Below are positions 13,347 through 25,430 of a stretch of 64,000 bases of DNA, in pieces. The notes beneath the pieces were generated by a model. That model was given only the letters and a program-made list of their open reading frames with translations. It did not search any database and was not told where the DNA came from. Every line of letters starts with the position of its first letter. The stretch's first letter is position 1. A program made the translations under genes and the position numbers. Origin of the DNA: Megalobrama amblycephala (Eukaryota; Chordata; Actinopteri; Cypriniformes; Xenocyprididae); the NCBI RefSeq assembly GCF_018812025.1, contig NC_063052.1, positions 16,885,414 through 16,949,413 of the forward strand, in the 5' to 3' direction.

Positions 13347-13859
13347 AGGGGCTCTATGTAGGAATGACACCCAGTGTTCAAAATAGGTACTGCAGTCCAA
13401 ATTCAAAATATTGTTTGCCCCGCCCCCTCATTCAAAGATGCGGGTAGCCAGCAACAAGATGGAGCGCAATTCACAATGAAAGCTAAGGAGACTTACACAC
13501 TGTAAGTTGATGAGTTTTATCAGTTTTAATATGCTGTTGTTCATAGAGATATTTAGATGGATTCAGAGGCTTTTTAGGGTTGACCCAGTTTGTTTGTTGG
13601 TTTCCATGGTAGCAATACGCGGTGTTTTCCGCCAACTGGCAACCTACTATTGGATAAACTGGCAGCACATGGTTTTGCACAGACCAAAACGAAGACAGAC
13701 ATTCCGACACGGAACGCACATTTTCAAAGTAGAATATCTGGCTGTAGCATTGTTTTTCTGAGAAACAAGTAGGTGAACTTAGCATGTTTCCTAAATATCT
13801 GCAAACATATTGGGGTATTTTTATGCTTTATTAAAGTAAAAATCCTACATAGAGCCCCT
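13347..13859. mobile_element. TTAA-flanked MITE (AGGGGCTCTATGTAGGA family)
   Basis: A 513-bp element with perfect 17-bp termini AGGGGCTCTATGTAGGA / TCCTACATAGAGCCCCT, flanked by TTAA (13343-13346, 13860-13863). TTAA duplication points to piggyBac-type mobilisation. Two overlapping frames (13507-13761 and 13590-13772) stay open; neither is a known protein. Confidence 0.85.
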
Positions 13860-14735
13860 TTAAATGTATTACATTCACAATTATAAAAATAGCACAGTTT
13901 CACAATAAGTATATTGTCTGTCCTGATCTCCTCAGGTACAGGCTGTTTATTGCGGTTGCGTAACGGTTCTCAGGATGAAATACTTTCTGTCCATCATCAC
14001 CTTTTTATTTCCTTCTAAATCGGGCAGCAATTCGGCAATCATCTTTGACAGCCCTCTCATATGTCTCTTGCTTTATCTCATTCTCTCAGTCAGGGTCAAA
14101 TGTTTCCAGTGCTCTCCTGTCTGAGTGTGTGGGCACGTCTGAGTGCTTCAGCTGGATTTTGGTGCTCCAGAATCCATCAGTACAATTGGCCTGTCCTATA
14201 GTTGCAGACAGCTTTGATATATTAACTGTAAAACCCTATACAGATGAGTGACAGGAGTAATTATGTCTTCCAGCTTTAATGATATTATCAATATTTTTTA
14301 ATTTTCACTATACATGACTGCTTCACTTGCGTCATTCTGTCAATATTCATTTAGAATCACGTAAGAACAAAATGTTTTGTGAGACCGTCTGTCCTCCTTT
14401 CTCTCACTGGACCCTCTCGCTCAGTCCCAGCGGCTGCTAGACACCATAACTCAGGGTCAAGTGCTCAGTTAGACGCTAAATAGACTGACAACTATGATAT
14501 TGCTCTCTTCTCTTTGTCGGAGCCTGTTTGGGATCTCAAGAGGGGCATTTTAGCTCTGATGGATGGGACCAGTTGCCTGTGGTATAAAGGTGTGTGTGTG
14601 TGTGTGAGTGCAAAAATCATTATTTTTGTCAATAACCGTTTCAGTCTTAGCACTAGGTTGCACTCAGAGATCACTACAAACAGCATAATTAATGTTTATG
14701 ACAATCCTGACCAGTGATTGGAGTAAATGGTATTT

Positions 14736-14945
14736 ACATGCAGTGGGGTCCAAAAGCCTTTCCAAAATATCTCCTAAAGCAATATTCTGAAATACTTCTA
14801 CAATAAAAGCACATACACAAAAACATTCACATTACGAATGTTGATAACAATTCTGAACTGTGATTGGTTTATATGCAGTGGAGTCCAAAAACCTGAGACA
14901 ATGCTGAAAATCTGGAATTTATTTCATTTAAACCCATTTATTTAA
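14736..14945. repeat. Tc1-like terminal repeat remnants
   Basis: Two nearby GCAGTGG(G/A)GTCCAAAA(G/A)CCT motifs (14741 and 14876) match the start of a Tc1-like terminal repeat known to me (CAGTGGGGTCCAAAAG). Associated text CTCCTAAAGCAATATTCTGA recurs at 13050. No transposase between them. Confidence 0.45.
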
Positions 14946-15171
14946 AGGTCCCGTTTTTCGCAGTTGGACATAGTGGTGTATTAGAGGTAAAAAATGATAT
15001 AAATACTGTTCGGTTTCTCGCACAAACCGATCGTTTTGTGTCTTAGGACATCAATGTGTCGTCACAAGCCGCAGGGTTTAATTTGGACTTGTCTATGCAT
15101 GATTTATTTACTCTTAAAGTAGAAGTTCCCATCCACTAGCATTATTTGAGTGACAGACGGCAACGGTTGGA

Positions 15172-15290
15172 GTTAAAAATCATCATTTGTGTTCTACTGA
15201 AGAAACAAAGTCACCTACATCTTGGATGCGCTGGGGGTAAGCAGATAAACATCAAATTTTCATTTTTGGGTGAACTATCCCTTTAATAAA
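15172..15290. repeat. Angel-like half element (right end)
   Basis: Reads TGTGTTCTACTGAAGAAACA ... CATTTTTGGGTGAACTATCC, ending CTTTAA. Only the right half is recognisable. Confidence 0.5.
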
Positions 15291-15368
15291 ACATAATGAT
15301 TTAAAATGTACTTTAAAGTAAAACTTCTAATTTGACATCACAAAATGCATTATTTTAAAGTGTACTTA

Positions 15369-15910
15369 AAGGGTTAGGTCACCCAAAAATGAAATTTCTG
15401 TCATTAAAGCTGCAGTCCGTAACTTTTGGCGCTCTAGTGGTTAATAAACAAAACTGCATGCGTCTTGTGGAAGAATATTGTAGCCGGAGCTACTCTTCTC
15501 TGACGAGTCGCGCAGGTACTGGGCTATAATATACGCACTTATTATACATGTACTGTGGTGATTCAGGATAAGACAAAAACAGAGTTTGGAAAATGGATTC
15601 ATGATATACTCACTCAGTATATAAATTTTGTAAATTTTGAACACAAAAAAGTTATGGACAGCAGCTTTAATTACTCACCCTCATGTTGTTCCACACCCGT
15701 AAGACCTTTGTTCATCTTCAGAACACAAATTAAGATATTTTGATGAAATCGGAGAGGCTTTTTATCTCCCATAGAAAGCAACAAAATTACCACATTCATG
15801 GTCCAGAAAAGTAGTAAAGACATTGTTAAAATAGTCAACGTGACTACAGTGGTTTAGCCTTAATATTATGAAGTGACAAGAATACTTTTTGTGTGCAAAA
15901 ACAAAACAAA
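15369..15910. mobile_element. Angel-type long element interrupted by a TTAA MITE
   Basis: Left end AAAGGGTTAGGTCACCCAAA. Its ATTTCTGTCATTA / ATTACTCACCCTCATG is split at a TTAA by the 259-bp insert at 15408-15666. The later part (AAGACCTTTGTTCATCTTCA ... GACAAGAATACTTTTTGTG) is shared, inverted or direct, with 25.6-25.9 kb and 47.5-48.0 kb. Confidence 0.65.
15408..15666. mobile_element. TTAA-flanked MITE (AGCTGCAGTCCGTAAC family), nested
   Basis: 259 bp. Termini AGCTGCAGTCCGTAACTTTT and its near-complement AAAAGTTATGGACAGCAGCT, flanked by TTAA (15404-15407, 15667-15670). The host sequence rejoins as TGTCATTAATTACTCACC, matching the uninterrupted copy at 58738. Confidence 0.85.
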
Positions 15911-16817
15911 AATAACAACTTTATTCAAAAATGTCTTTTCTAACCTGTCAGTCTCCTATAAGTACCCTTAAGTGGCCTTTTATTTCATTAATGTTATATT
16001 ATGTGCAAATAGAGGGTTTTTTTATTTATTTTTAAGATGTGAAGTACACCACAAGTGTACATTCAATACAATTAAGTGCACTTCTGTTTCACAAAAGCCA
16101 CTGAATCTGTGGAATAATCAGGTGTGCTCAGAAAACATGCCATTTATCATTGTCTTCTGTGCGAGAAAAGCTATTCACAGGACTCATCAAGTGTTTTCTC
16201 TTTTCAGACTGTCTCTGAGTCGCTCAACTAATTCTCTAATTGAGGCACTTTAGTGCATCACAAACTCATTATAGATAACAGCAGGTTTCCTCAGAGGCCA
16301 CAGATAATGTGTCTAGTGTGATAATGTAATTGTTTGCTGTTGTATAATGAATGAATTGAGAGTTAGGTCAGGTTTTGAGTTGAGTTTGTACACTTATTGT
16401 GACATTAGCGTAGGGTAATGTTGCATGTGAGGCTATCTCAGATGGCATGCAAACGGACTGCCTACCAAGTTGTTTTTAAGTTATTAGGCTGCTACAATAA
16501 GCACTTCTGAGAAAGGACCAGTGGCTGGATTTGCCAAGGGTTTGTGAGGTTCATGGCATCAAATTTTTCTCAGACATTTTGACCCCAAGTACTAGTATAC
16601 TAACGAGAAGTACACTTTACAATACTTTTAATAAAGTTCTTATTACATACAAATAACATACTTTAAAATAATATTCTTAAGTGTGAACTGAATGTAATGT
16701 TTTTGGACACTTAATTGCATGTTAACTGCAATTAAATGAGAATGTATTACAGTTTAAATTTATATTCTATTCAATTAGCTAACTTTAGGGTGCTTTTTTG
16801 ACCCACTTATACAGAAC
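15911..16817. other. Intron sequence, nothing firm
   Basis: AT-rich. AAGTACACTT/AAGTGTACT tracts at 16040-16080 and 16580-16700 belong to the loose short-repeat family seen elsewhere. No gene. Confidence 0.4.
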
Positions 16818-16821
16818 TTAA

Positions 16822-17085
16822 AGGTGTAGTGTGTAAATTTTAGCAACATCTAGTGGTGAGGTTGCGAATTGCAATATAGAGAAACTACGGTGGCCAACAC
16901 AGGATAAAGATGTCGTCGTCTGAGACAGCAGAGAGTAGCCAGTCAAGCAAACGCGCTCTGTAGAGCAGTTTGTCCATTTAGCTACTGTAGAAACATGCCG
17001 GCACAAAATGGCGACTTAACATGTAAGGGGACCCGCTGTGTATGTAGATAGCAATGGCTCATTCTAAGGTAATAAAAATATGGTA
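16822..17085. mobile_element. TTAA-starting MITE fragment (AGGTGTAGTGTGTAA family)
   Basis: TTAA (16818-16821) followed by AGGTGTAGTGTGTAAATTTT and CATCTAGTGGTGAGGTTGCG, a terminus I recognise as common in cyprinid genomes. The matching right end is not found; a different repeat starts near 17091 (AGGGACTTTCGCACCG). Confidence 0.55.
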
Positions 17086-17539
17086 CACTATAGGGACTTT
17101 CGCACCGAATAGTTATGAGAACTAGCCACTAGGATAACTAATTTCTCCCCCCGGGCCATGTTCCTGGTTGCATTCACACTGGGAATAGGAACTCAGAAGC
17201 CGCCGACAGTGGCGCCTTTAAGCGCTGCATTTATAAACGCTAAAAAATGGTGGATGGAGGAAGTCGTGATTGGAGCTGTGATTGTTGCGTGTCGTGGGTT
17301 TCATGATAACGGAGATGGAATGTAAACCAATAATTAACGTGACTGAAAGAGCAAAAAGTGGGGCTATGAGACAAAATCATTTGACAACTTTCAGTATTGC
17401 ATATCATCGAGTCTGAAAAAAGAACACAAGCCTGCAGACAACAGGTAAATGCTGTTATCGCTGTTTTCCATGTTCGTGAAGTAAAAATGTTTACATGGCT
17501 TTTCAAAAATGCAGGGTGCCCGTGTTTGACCAGTCAAAC
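17086..17539. repeat. Partial element starting AGGGACTTTCGCACCG
   Basis: GC-richer stretch (CTCCCCCCGGGCCATGTTCC, GTGGCGCCTTTAAGCGC) typical of fish MITE interiors. No right terminus. Replaced at about 17540 by the truncated mariner copy. Confidence 0.35.
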
Positions 17540-18664
17540 ACAATGAGCTCATTTCAAATTTGATGCGGGGTACAGGTCTCAAAATAGTTGGGACAGGGGC
17601 ATGTTTACCATGGTGTAGCATCTCCTCTTCTTTTCAAAACAGCGTCTGGGCATCGAGGTTATGAGTTTCTGGAGTTGAAATTTGGTTCCATTCTTGCTTG
17701 ATATAGGTTGCCAGCTGCTGAAGAGTTTGTGGTCGTGTTTGACGTATTTTTCATAGGTGAAAGATCTGGACTGCACACAGGCATGGAAGGTCTCCCTCGT
17801 CTTTAGCCCTGAGGACATGGCGTCTGTGATTTCCAACAAGAATGTCAAATTTGGACTCGTCTGACCATAGAACACTTTTCCACTTTCAAATGTCTTAAAT
17901 GTGCCTTGGTCCACAGGACATGATGGCGCTTCTGAACCATGTTCACATATGGCTTCCTTTTTGCATGATAGAGCTTTAGTTGGCATCTGCAGATGGCACG
18001 GCGGATTGTGTTTACCGACAGTGGTTTCTGGAAGTATTCCTGGGCCCATTTAGTAATGTCATTGACACAATCATGCCGATGAGTGATGCAGTGTCATCTA
18101 GGGGGCCCAACGACCATGTGCATCCAATAAAGCTCTTCGGCCTTGTCCCTTACACACAGAGATTTCTCCAGTTTCTCTCAATCTTTTGATGATGTTATAA
18201 ACTGTAGATGATGAGATTTGTAAAGCCTTTGCAATTTGACATTGAGAAACATTGTTTTTAAAGTATTTCACAATCTTTTTACGCTCTCTTTCACAGCTCT
18301 GCCCATCTTTACTTCTGAGAGACTCTGCCTCTCTAAGACATCCTTTTTATAGCTAATCATGTTACAGACCTGATATCAATTAACTTAATTAGTTGCTAGA
18401 TGTTCTCCCAGCTAAATCTTTTCAAAATGTCTTGCTTTTTCAGCCATTTGTTGCCCCCGTGCCAACTTTTTTGAGACCTGTAGCAGGCATCAAATTTGAA
18501 ATGAGCTCATTTAGTGGATAAAAGTGTAAAATTTCTCCATTTAAACATTTGTTATCTATGTTCTATTGTAAATAAAATATGGGCTCATGTGATTTGAAAG
18601 TCTTTTAGTTTTCATTTTATTCAAATTTATTTAAAACATCCCAACATTTCTGGAATTTGGTTTG
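17540..18664 (-). mobile_element. Tc1/mariner element, copy 2, left end missing
   Basis: Same family as 7700-8892. It begins inside the subterminal region (AATGAGCTCATTTCAAATTT) and ends at the intact right terminus TGGAATTTGGTTTG before TA (18665-18666). Minus-strand transposase pieces: WAQEYFQKPLSVNTIRRAIC, RCQLKLYHAKRKPYVNM, then a frame-shifted [13 protein letters not shown] equivalent. The open frame 17579-18049 is a shadow of this coding region, not a gene. Confidence 0.8.
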
Positions 18665-18841
18665 TATTAACTTTAAAGTAATTTTTAAATTCTTATGTTT
18701 TTCAATATTATATTTAAAGTAAAACTTTAATTTGGCATTATTACAAAGTGCACTTTTATCCAAAAGTACAGTTTTTTAAAAATATACTTTTAAGATTCGA
18801 ATTACACTACAATTGCAAATTCAGTACTATTAAGTCATTGA

Positions 18842-21063
18842 AGGGTCATGAAAACCCCCTGTTTTACCCTGGTCATTCACACCTCAAAGCTCAAAAAACT
18901 TTGTTAAAATGGGCGTGTAAATCTCTGGAAAAGTGGGAGTGTAGAGGGGGAGAAGAGGGGAGAGAACAACCAATGAAACACAGACATACAACACACTCAT
19001 TATATAGAATAATGAATATTAATATATGAGCACAGAGAAAATGACAACAAACTCCCAAGCACAAGGGAGAAATGCAAAATAATATTTAATAGGGCTAATA
19101 CTAGGTTACTTTGATTATGTTTACGAGCACTGCAGTCTCAAAATCAGTCTTTTGTCTTTAGAATAATCGTGTCGTCGCGTTCAGATTGGCTACACCGCTG
19201 TATCAGTGTCCAGTTTGCACATATAATTCATTTGAAGCAGACTTGATGAAATATGTGTGCATACACCGTGCTGGTTCATGTTTGGTGCAGGAGAATGTGT
19301 GAAATGTCTATAAAAACTTTAAACACGGATACTTTATTCTGTATATGAGCTATGAGCCACATGGCTAGTGTTGAACACAACGCGAAGCTCTGCGCTGAAA
19401 CCGATCATATGCGCGCTCCGCGTGTATATCATAACAATAGTATTTTTCATGTGTTCGTATTCAAACTCCAGTTCTGACCGCATCGTGGACAAAAAACAAC
19501 ACAACACTCATGTGCTGTCGTGCTGAGGGAAACATACGGCTCGTGTGTTTGAACGCAGCTAGAGCAGGCAGAGGTGAATGAGCAGCACTTTTGTGACATT
19601 TGAATTGTGCAAACATATTTTCCTTATGTTCTAGTAGATTACAGCAAAACAATCCACATGCACCCAAACTTCTGCTCTGGTCGTGTTGCAGGAAAACGCA
19701 TTTTTGTGTTGTAGCACTGAGGAAACGAGCACCAACAATATGTCTCTGAATGACAAGAGACCGAGGCAAGAGAAGTGATACTCCTCATGCATAATATCGC
19801 AATTATAATCTTACGCATACTACAGCGCAGTGATTGGATTGAATGAGCTTTAAAGGTGCCCTAGAATTAAAAATGTAATTTATCTCGGCATAGTTAAATA
19901 ACAAGAGTTCAGTACATGGAAATGACATACAGTGAGTCTCAAACACCGTTGTTTCCTCCTTCTTTCCTTCCTCCTCCTAAATCTCATTTGTTTAAAAGAC
20001 CTCCGACGAACAGGCGAATCTCGGGGTGTACGCCCCCAATATTTGCATATGCCAGCTCATGTTCAAGCATTAGACAAGGGCAGGACGTCTGGATGTGCAC
20101 AGCTGAATCATCAGACTAGGTAAGCAACAAGGACAACAACGAAAAATGGCAGATGGAGCAATAATAACTGACATAAGTCATGATATCATGATATTTTTAG
20201 TGATATTTGTAAATTGTCTTTCTAAATGTTTCGTTAGCATGTTGCTAATGTACTGTTAAATGTGGTTAAAGTTACCATCGTTTCTTACTGTATTCACAGA
20301 GACAAGAGCCGTCGCTATTTTCATTTTTAAACACTTGCAGTCTGTATAATTCATAAACACAACTTCATTCTTTATAAATCTCTCCAACAGTGTGTAATGT
20401 TAGCTTTAGCCACAGAGCACTATCAAACTCATTCAGAATCAAATGTAAACATCCAAATAAATACCATACTTACGCGATTAGACGTGCTGCATGATGAACA
20501 CTTTGTAAAGAACAATTTTGAGGGCTATATTAGCTGTGTGAACTTTGTTTATGCTGTTTAAGGCAAGCACGAGCTCCGGGGGTGGGGAGCGTGAGCATTT
20601 AAAGGGGCCGCAGCCTGAATCGGCTCATATTTAATGATGCCCCAAAATAGGCAGTTAAAAAAAATAATAAAAAAAAATCTATGGGGTATTTTGAGCTGAA
20701 ACTTCACAGACACATTCAGGGGACACCTTAGACTTATATTACATGTTTTAAAAAGACGTTCTACGGCACCTTTAAGTCATGAATAAATGTACAAACTGTT
20801 GACGTCAGCATGTTCGACCAGCCCTACTTGGAGCCAACCAGCACTCCGGATCTTGCCGGTAGTACACGATGACTTCAGATTTTGTGACGTTGCTCCGACT
20901 TTGCTTTTCAAACCGGAAGATAGAAATCGCTCTGAAAAATGCAAAAATAACTAATTTTAACTTTTAAAAAAAATGAATGAGTACCTTTAGTGTTTTCAAT
21001 GATGTGCAGCCTATACATATCTGTTCACAGCTCAAAAAATGTGTTCTGGGGTTTCATGACCCT
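18842..21063. mobile_element. Large TTAA-type MITE (AGGGTCATGAAACCCC family) with nested insert
   Basis: Termini AGGGTCATGAAAACCCC and GGGGTTTCATGACCCT. The right flank is TTAA (21064-21067); the left flank reads TTGA (18838-18841), probably mutated TTAA. About 1.3 kb of its own sequence surrounds the 918-bp element at 19854-20771. No transposase. Confidence 0.75.
19854..20771. mobile_element. TTAA-flanked MITE (AGGTGCC family), copy 1
   Basis: 918 bp, TTAA on both sides (19850-19853, 20772-20775), termini AGGTGCCCTAGAA / TTCTACGGCACCT. The right subterminal part (AAACTTCACAGACACATTCA, GGGGACACC) is shared with copies at 34683 and 47118. Confidence 0.85.
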
Positions 21064-23235
21064 TTAAGTAAGATGCTTACTTACTTACTAAAGTGTTTGT
21101 TAGGTGATTATTAATAGTGGCCTTATGGCAGTACAGTGGTTATACATTAGCCATTTTCACCAAAGACACAATCCCACAGCACAGAGATGCAGTGCTTTAA
21201 AAAAAAAAAAAAAAAACAGCCCTGTACAATATGCCTCTCAGACCCTGTAGGTTAATAAGAGACAAGTGTTTGTGTATGTGTGTGTGTCCACGCATGAGTG
21301 TTTAGTGTTGGTGACTGTATATGCATGTGTTCACATGGATATTCATATTTCTGTTTCAGTGCGTGTGTGTGTGAGGGGGTTCCGGAGCAGAATTCATTGC
21401 TGGCAGTGATTGATTGTCTCTTTGAAGATAAAGAGCTCCCTGGATTCCTCCTGCTGTTCTTCGGTGTGGCCCTTTGATTGTGGAAGACACCTCTCTTTCT
21501 CTCTCTCTTTCTCTCTCTCTCTCACTTTCTCTTTAATCTCTGCCGTCTTTATTGATGTCATGCGGAGGGCTGCGCTCCAGTACACAAACACTTCTTAGTC
21601 ACAACTCGGAATGGTTGAGAAATGCACCGACAAGCCCTGGGCACAGGATTATCATTGTGGATGTTGAGTTTTCCCTTAAACTCTAATCACATCTGATGTC
21701 AATATTATCACTAATAGTCAAGGCATTTCAGATATAGCCTCGTATTACTAGTGTTATAACATGCCTTAGGCTTGATTAGCACATTATAAATAGTGTATCT
21801 GAAGTTCACTGCAGCAAATATGACTAAAGTCTCTTCTATTGTTACATTTTTAATGAGTAAAATATTAAAACTGCTTTGTATGTTACCAACCAAAAAGCAA
21901 AGATAAAAAAATGAATGAATGTGTGCGGGGGTCAGATTTTGCTGTTTTTGTGATGTTTAGGTCTTAGGATATAGCAAATATATTAGCATACTATATATAT
22001 ATATAAAACAACAGAAGTCTCCTTCATGATAAGCTCTGAAGTTCTAAAGCGGCATTACATGATTCATAGGAAAGGCAATCCTAAAATGCACTAAGAACTA
22101 CCAAAAGCTGATTGAAAAATAAATCCAAGATGATGGATGAAGCGGGATAATTATACTGTAAATATATTTAATACGCTTATACTAATTCCAGTACTATTGA
22201 TACAAAGTTTGTTTTATTTTAAGGTGTCATTGTTACAGTGTAATTATATAAATAAGTACTCGGTAATATTATTTACTTACATTAGATGTTGTAATTATGC
22301 CTGATTTACTCTTATTATTGTAGTAGTACATGTAACATGTATAAATATAAAAACAAAGTGTTGCTATGGCGATTAATCACAAATTTTCCATTTGGCCTAG
22401 TATTTGTGTGTGCTATGTATGTTTTGTGTAATTCCAGAAACGGCAGCTTTGACATGTTGATCATTAGCTTAGCATGACGCTAACACCAAACTCTATTGGA
22501 ATCAACTGTGATCAGAGTTGTTGCTTATGTACAGTATTTCAAATCAGACATGTGTATGTTAGGATGTGTCCATAAAAGTATGTGTGTTAGTGTGTACTAT
22601 ATATCTATAGTTTGAGGACAAACTATACAAACTGGGTTTTGTCCCAGAAACAGAGCTTACGAAATCTGACCAAACCTCACTTTGGAGACATTTTGGGACA
22701 TACTAAATTATGAAATATTTTCTAAATAAAGAAATACTGTTGTTTAACAGTTTAAAAGTCCAGTTTTCTTTCAGGGGTTGGGATAGTCCCTGCAAGTGAC
22801 AAAACCTCTCATTAGAGATGTCCTTAATTGCTAAACTGATTCATAAGTAAAGAAAATACTATCGTTTGAAAGACTAAAGTGTTAGTGTTTTAGGGGTTGA
22901 TTTGGTCTATAGTAATTATAATCAGCTTTAAACAATAGAAGTCACTGGGATGTCCTCAGGAATACAATGAAACAAAGATGTGTGAGTGAGTGTTGGCATG
23001 CATGTGTTTGTATGTGCGTGTATGCGAGTGAGTGAATGAGTAAGCACATGTGTGTTGGTGATAGAGGAACAGCTGCCAGGCTTTTACAATAGTTCTGTGG
23101 AATATGGCTAATTTGGTATTCATGAGACTGGGCCCTGGACTTGAGATGCTGTCCCCCAGGCTGTCATGCCTCTTTCTGTCAGAAAAATATCCCTCTACAG
23201 TACACAGTCTAGCTACTGAAACTCTCTCCTTCTGA
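21064..23235. other. Intron sequence with simple repeats only
   Basis: Poly-A at 21197-21216, GT-rich 21272-21375, CT-rich 21490-21535. Otherwise AT-rich with nothing recognised. Confidence 0.5.
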
Positions 23236-23236
23236 G

Positions 23237-23273
<37 letters not shown>

Positions 23274-23310
23274 CACACATAGACACACACACATACACAC
23301 ACACACACAT
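23236..23310. repeat. (CT)n and (CA)n microsatellites
   Basis: CT run at about 23239-23270 followed by CA-rich sequence to 23310. Confidence 0.95.
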
Positions 23311-23574
23311 CTCATGTAACTGAATTGTTTACAGAGAAAATGATTCACTTCATCAATTGCAGTTTTGTCAAAGGCCAAACTGAGAGTCGGGTTTTATACC
23401 CAGAGGTCTTTTAAGTAGTTATACTTTAACTGAAATATCATTAACTTTACATTTTATTAGTTTAAAAATGTTTGCTGTAGTTTTGCTTAGCATAAATTCT
23501 TAAGTGAAAAGTTCACGCAAGTTCACTGAAGTCTGAATCAAATTTGATTTCCAGTATAAATCTCTTCTGTTTAA

Positions 23575-24313
23575 GGGTGCGTTCACACTTGTCATGTTTG
23601 GTTCGATTAAAACGAACCCTGGTGCGATTGCTCGGATAGTGCGGTTCATTTGAACATATGTGAACGCTGCCATCCGAACCCTGGTGCGCACCAAACAAGC
23701 GGACCGAGACCGCTGAAAAGATGGGTCTCAGTCCGCTTCCAAACGAACTCTGGTGCGGTTCGAATGATATATGAACGCAACACGGACCAAAGACATGTAA
23801 CCGAACCAAAAACAGGAAGACGAGACCCTAAAAAGGACAGAATCCTCACGCATGTCGGTTTTTCTCGTCATAGTCATGAGTTTGCCCATCACAGGCATCA
23901 GACGCGCGTCTCCATGCAGCAGATCATTTGTGTGTGTGTGTGTGACGGATGGATTCCCGCCGGTGTTTTGACTACTTTACACATTTTATAAGCTCTTCAC
24001 GAGTTCCCAGCTGGCCAAAATACCATCACATGCAGGCTACGTGACGCTACGCACACACAACGAGCGCATTTACCTCAGAAAACAGCATTGTTTTGGATGT
24101 TCGGTAAGTTCCGTCTCAAAATAGGCAATACGTCATAAAATCCGACCAATCACGTTGTGAATGTATCCCTATGCCTTAAGGTTCGGTATCTTTTGGTTCG
24201 GTGATAAAATTGCCAATGTGAACGCTAACCGGACCAGGACTAAATGTTTTTTTTTCTTCTTTGGTCCGGACCAAATGAACCAAACGAACCGAACTACAAG
24301 TGTGAACGCACCC
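23575..24313. mobile_element. PIF/Harbinger-like MITE
   Basis: 739 bp. Termini GGGTGCGTTCACACTTGT / ACAAGTGTGAACGCACCC, flanked by TAA (23572-23574, 24314-24316). A 3-bp TWA duplication is the hallmark of PIF/Harbinger. The interior is packed with GGTTCG/CGAACC and GGACC words in both orientations, so it can fold on itself. No transposase; the open frame 23650-23991 has no known similarity. Confidence 0.8.
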
Positions 24314-24317
24314 TAAC

Positions 24318-24660
24318 ATTTAAAGGGATAGTTCACCCAAAAATGAACGTCCAGTTGTCATGTCAGTCTAAATCCATTTGATTTTCCTTCTTGCATTGAA
24401 CACCAAGTTGGAAATTTTGAAGAATGTAATGTTGTTTGTTTTCGAAGCAATGAATAAGTACTGGAGCTTTCAACCTTCAAATAGGATGCAAAAGCACCAT
24501 AAAAGCAGCCCAAATATATCATATATCATCTATATTCATAGCTTCCTAACTTCTGTTTGACCTGTTCACAGTCCAAAACCAGTCAAAACTCATTCAAACT
24601 GCTCTAAAGACTCCTGAAAATAACCATGTGTGACTCTGAGGTTGACAGAAACTATAAGTG
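24318..24660. mobile_element. Angel-like MITE (left end intact)
   Basis: Abuts the Harbinger-like MITE: TTTAAAGGGATAGTTCACCC then AAAAATGAACGTCCAG. The interior resembles 6985-7430. Right end unclear. Confidence 0.55.
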
Positions 24661-25430
24661 AGTGGGACATATCTGTTTTGCACCATCTATGTCGATGCAA
24701 CCCACATCTTTAGAGATATGCAAGAATTCATTCCTTAGCCACACATAAACTCTCCAGCTTACTGTCAGACCGCTGATGCTGCCTGGTGTGATATTTACAT
24801 TAATAATTACACAGCAGAACAAGGTTTTTCATAATCCATTTTTTAGTCTTGTTTCACAGTAAAGAAACATCCTTACAATGAGATATGTTATTTAAGAAGC
24901 AAAAATGCATAAGTCCCCACACTGACCGTAATAAATATTTAGACATTTAAAGAGATAAATTAATCTTCTGATGAAGATTTTTAGAAAAATAATCCATCTC
25001 TGTGAGTCCATATTGCAAGTGTATGGGACCTTTAAATTTGGTGCTTTAAAAAAAAAAAACACACACTTCCGGCCAACTGTCATACGCTGTCATCAGTATG
25101 TTAAGAAGGGTAATGTAAGTGTGTTTCACAACATGCTTACATTCATTACAAGTGAATGCACACATGACGGTTGGCCATACATAATAGTTTATAGTTAAAG
25201 TACCTATCATTTAGCTTTAGAAGACATTAGGGCTTATCATTGGGTATTCATAAACTACTGTTTCACACTGCACATTCCTAAACCCCGGTTAAAGTCCTTA
25301 TCTGCATATTTGCAGTGTCAGTGTCACGGACTGGACAAAAGCAGCACGTGACCTATTTATATAAAGGCATAGCATTGTGCGTTCTCATATTACACATTGT
25401 TGACTGTAATATCAAGTTTTTTTCTGAGTG
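24661..25430. other. Intron sequence, nothing firm
   Basis: Short poly-A at 25048-25060. No recognised element or gene. Confidence 0.4.

Noticed and set aside
17579..18049. 156-codon open frame on the minus strand
   Set aside because: Overlaps mariner transposase remnants in the neighbouring frame; it is a shadow ORF.
22956..23378. 140-codon ORF with Cys-Val and Arg-Glu runs
   Set aside because: Driven by the CT and CA microsatellites.
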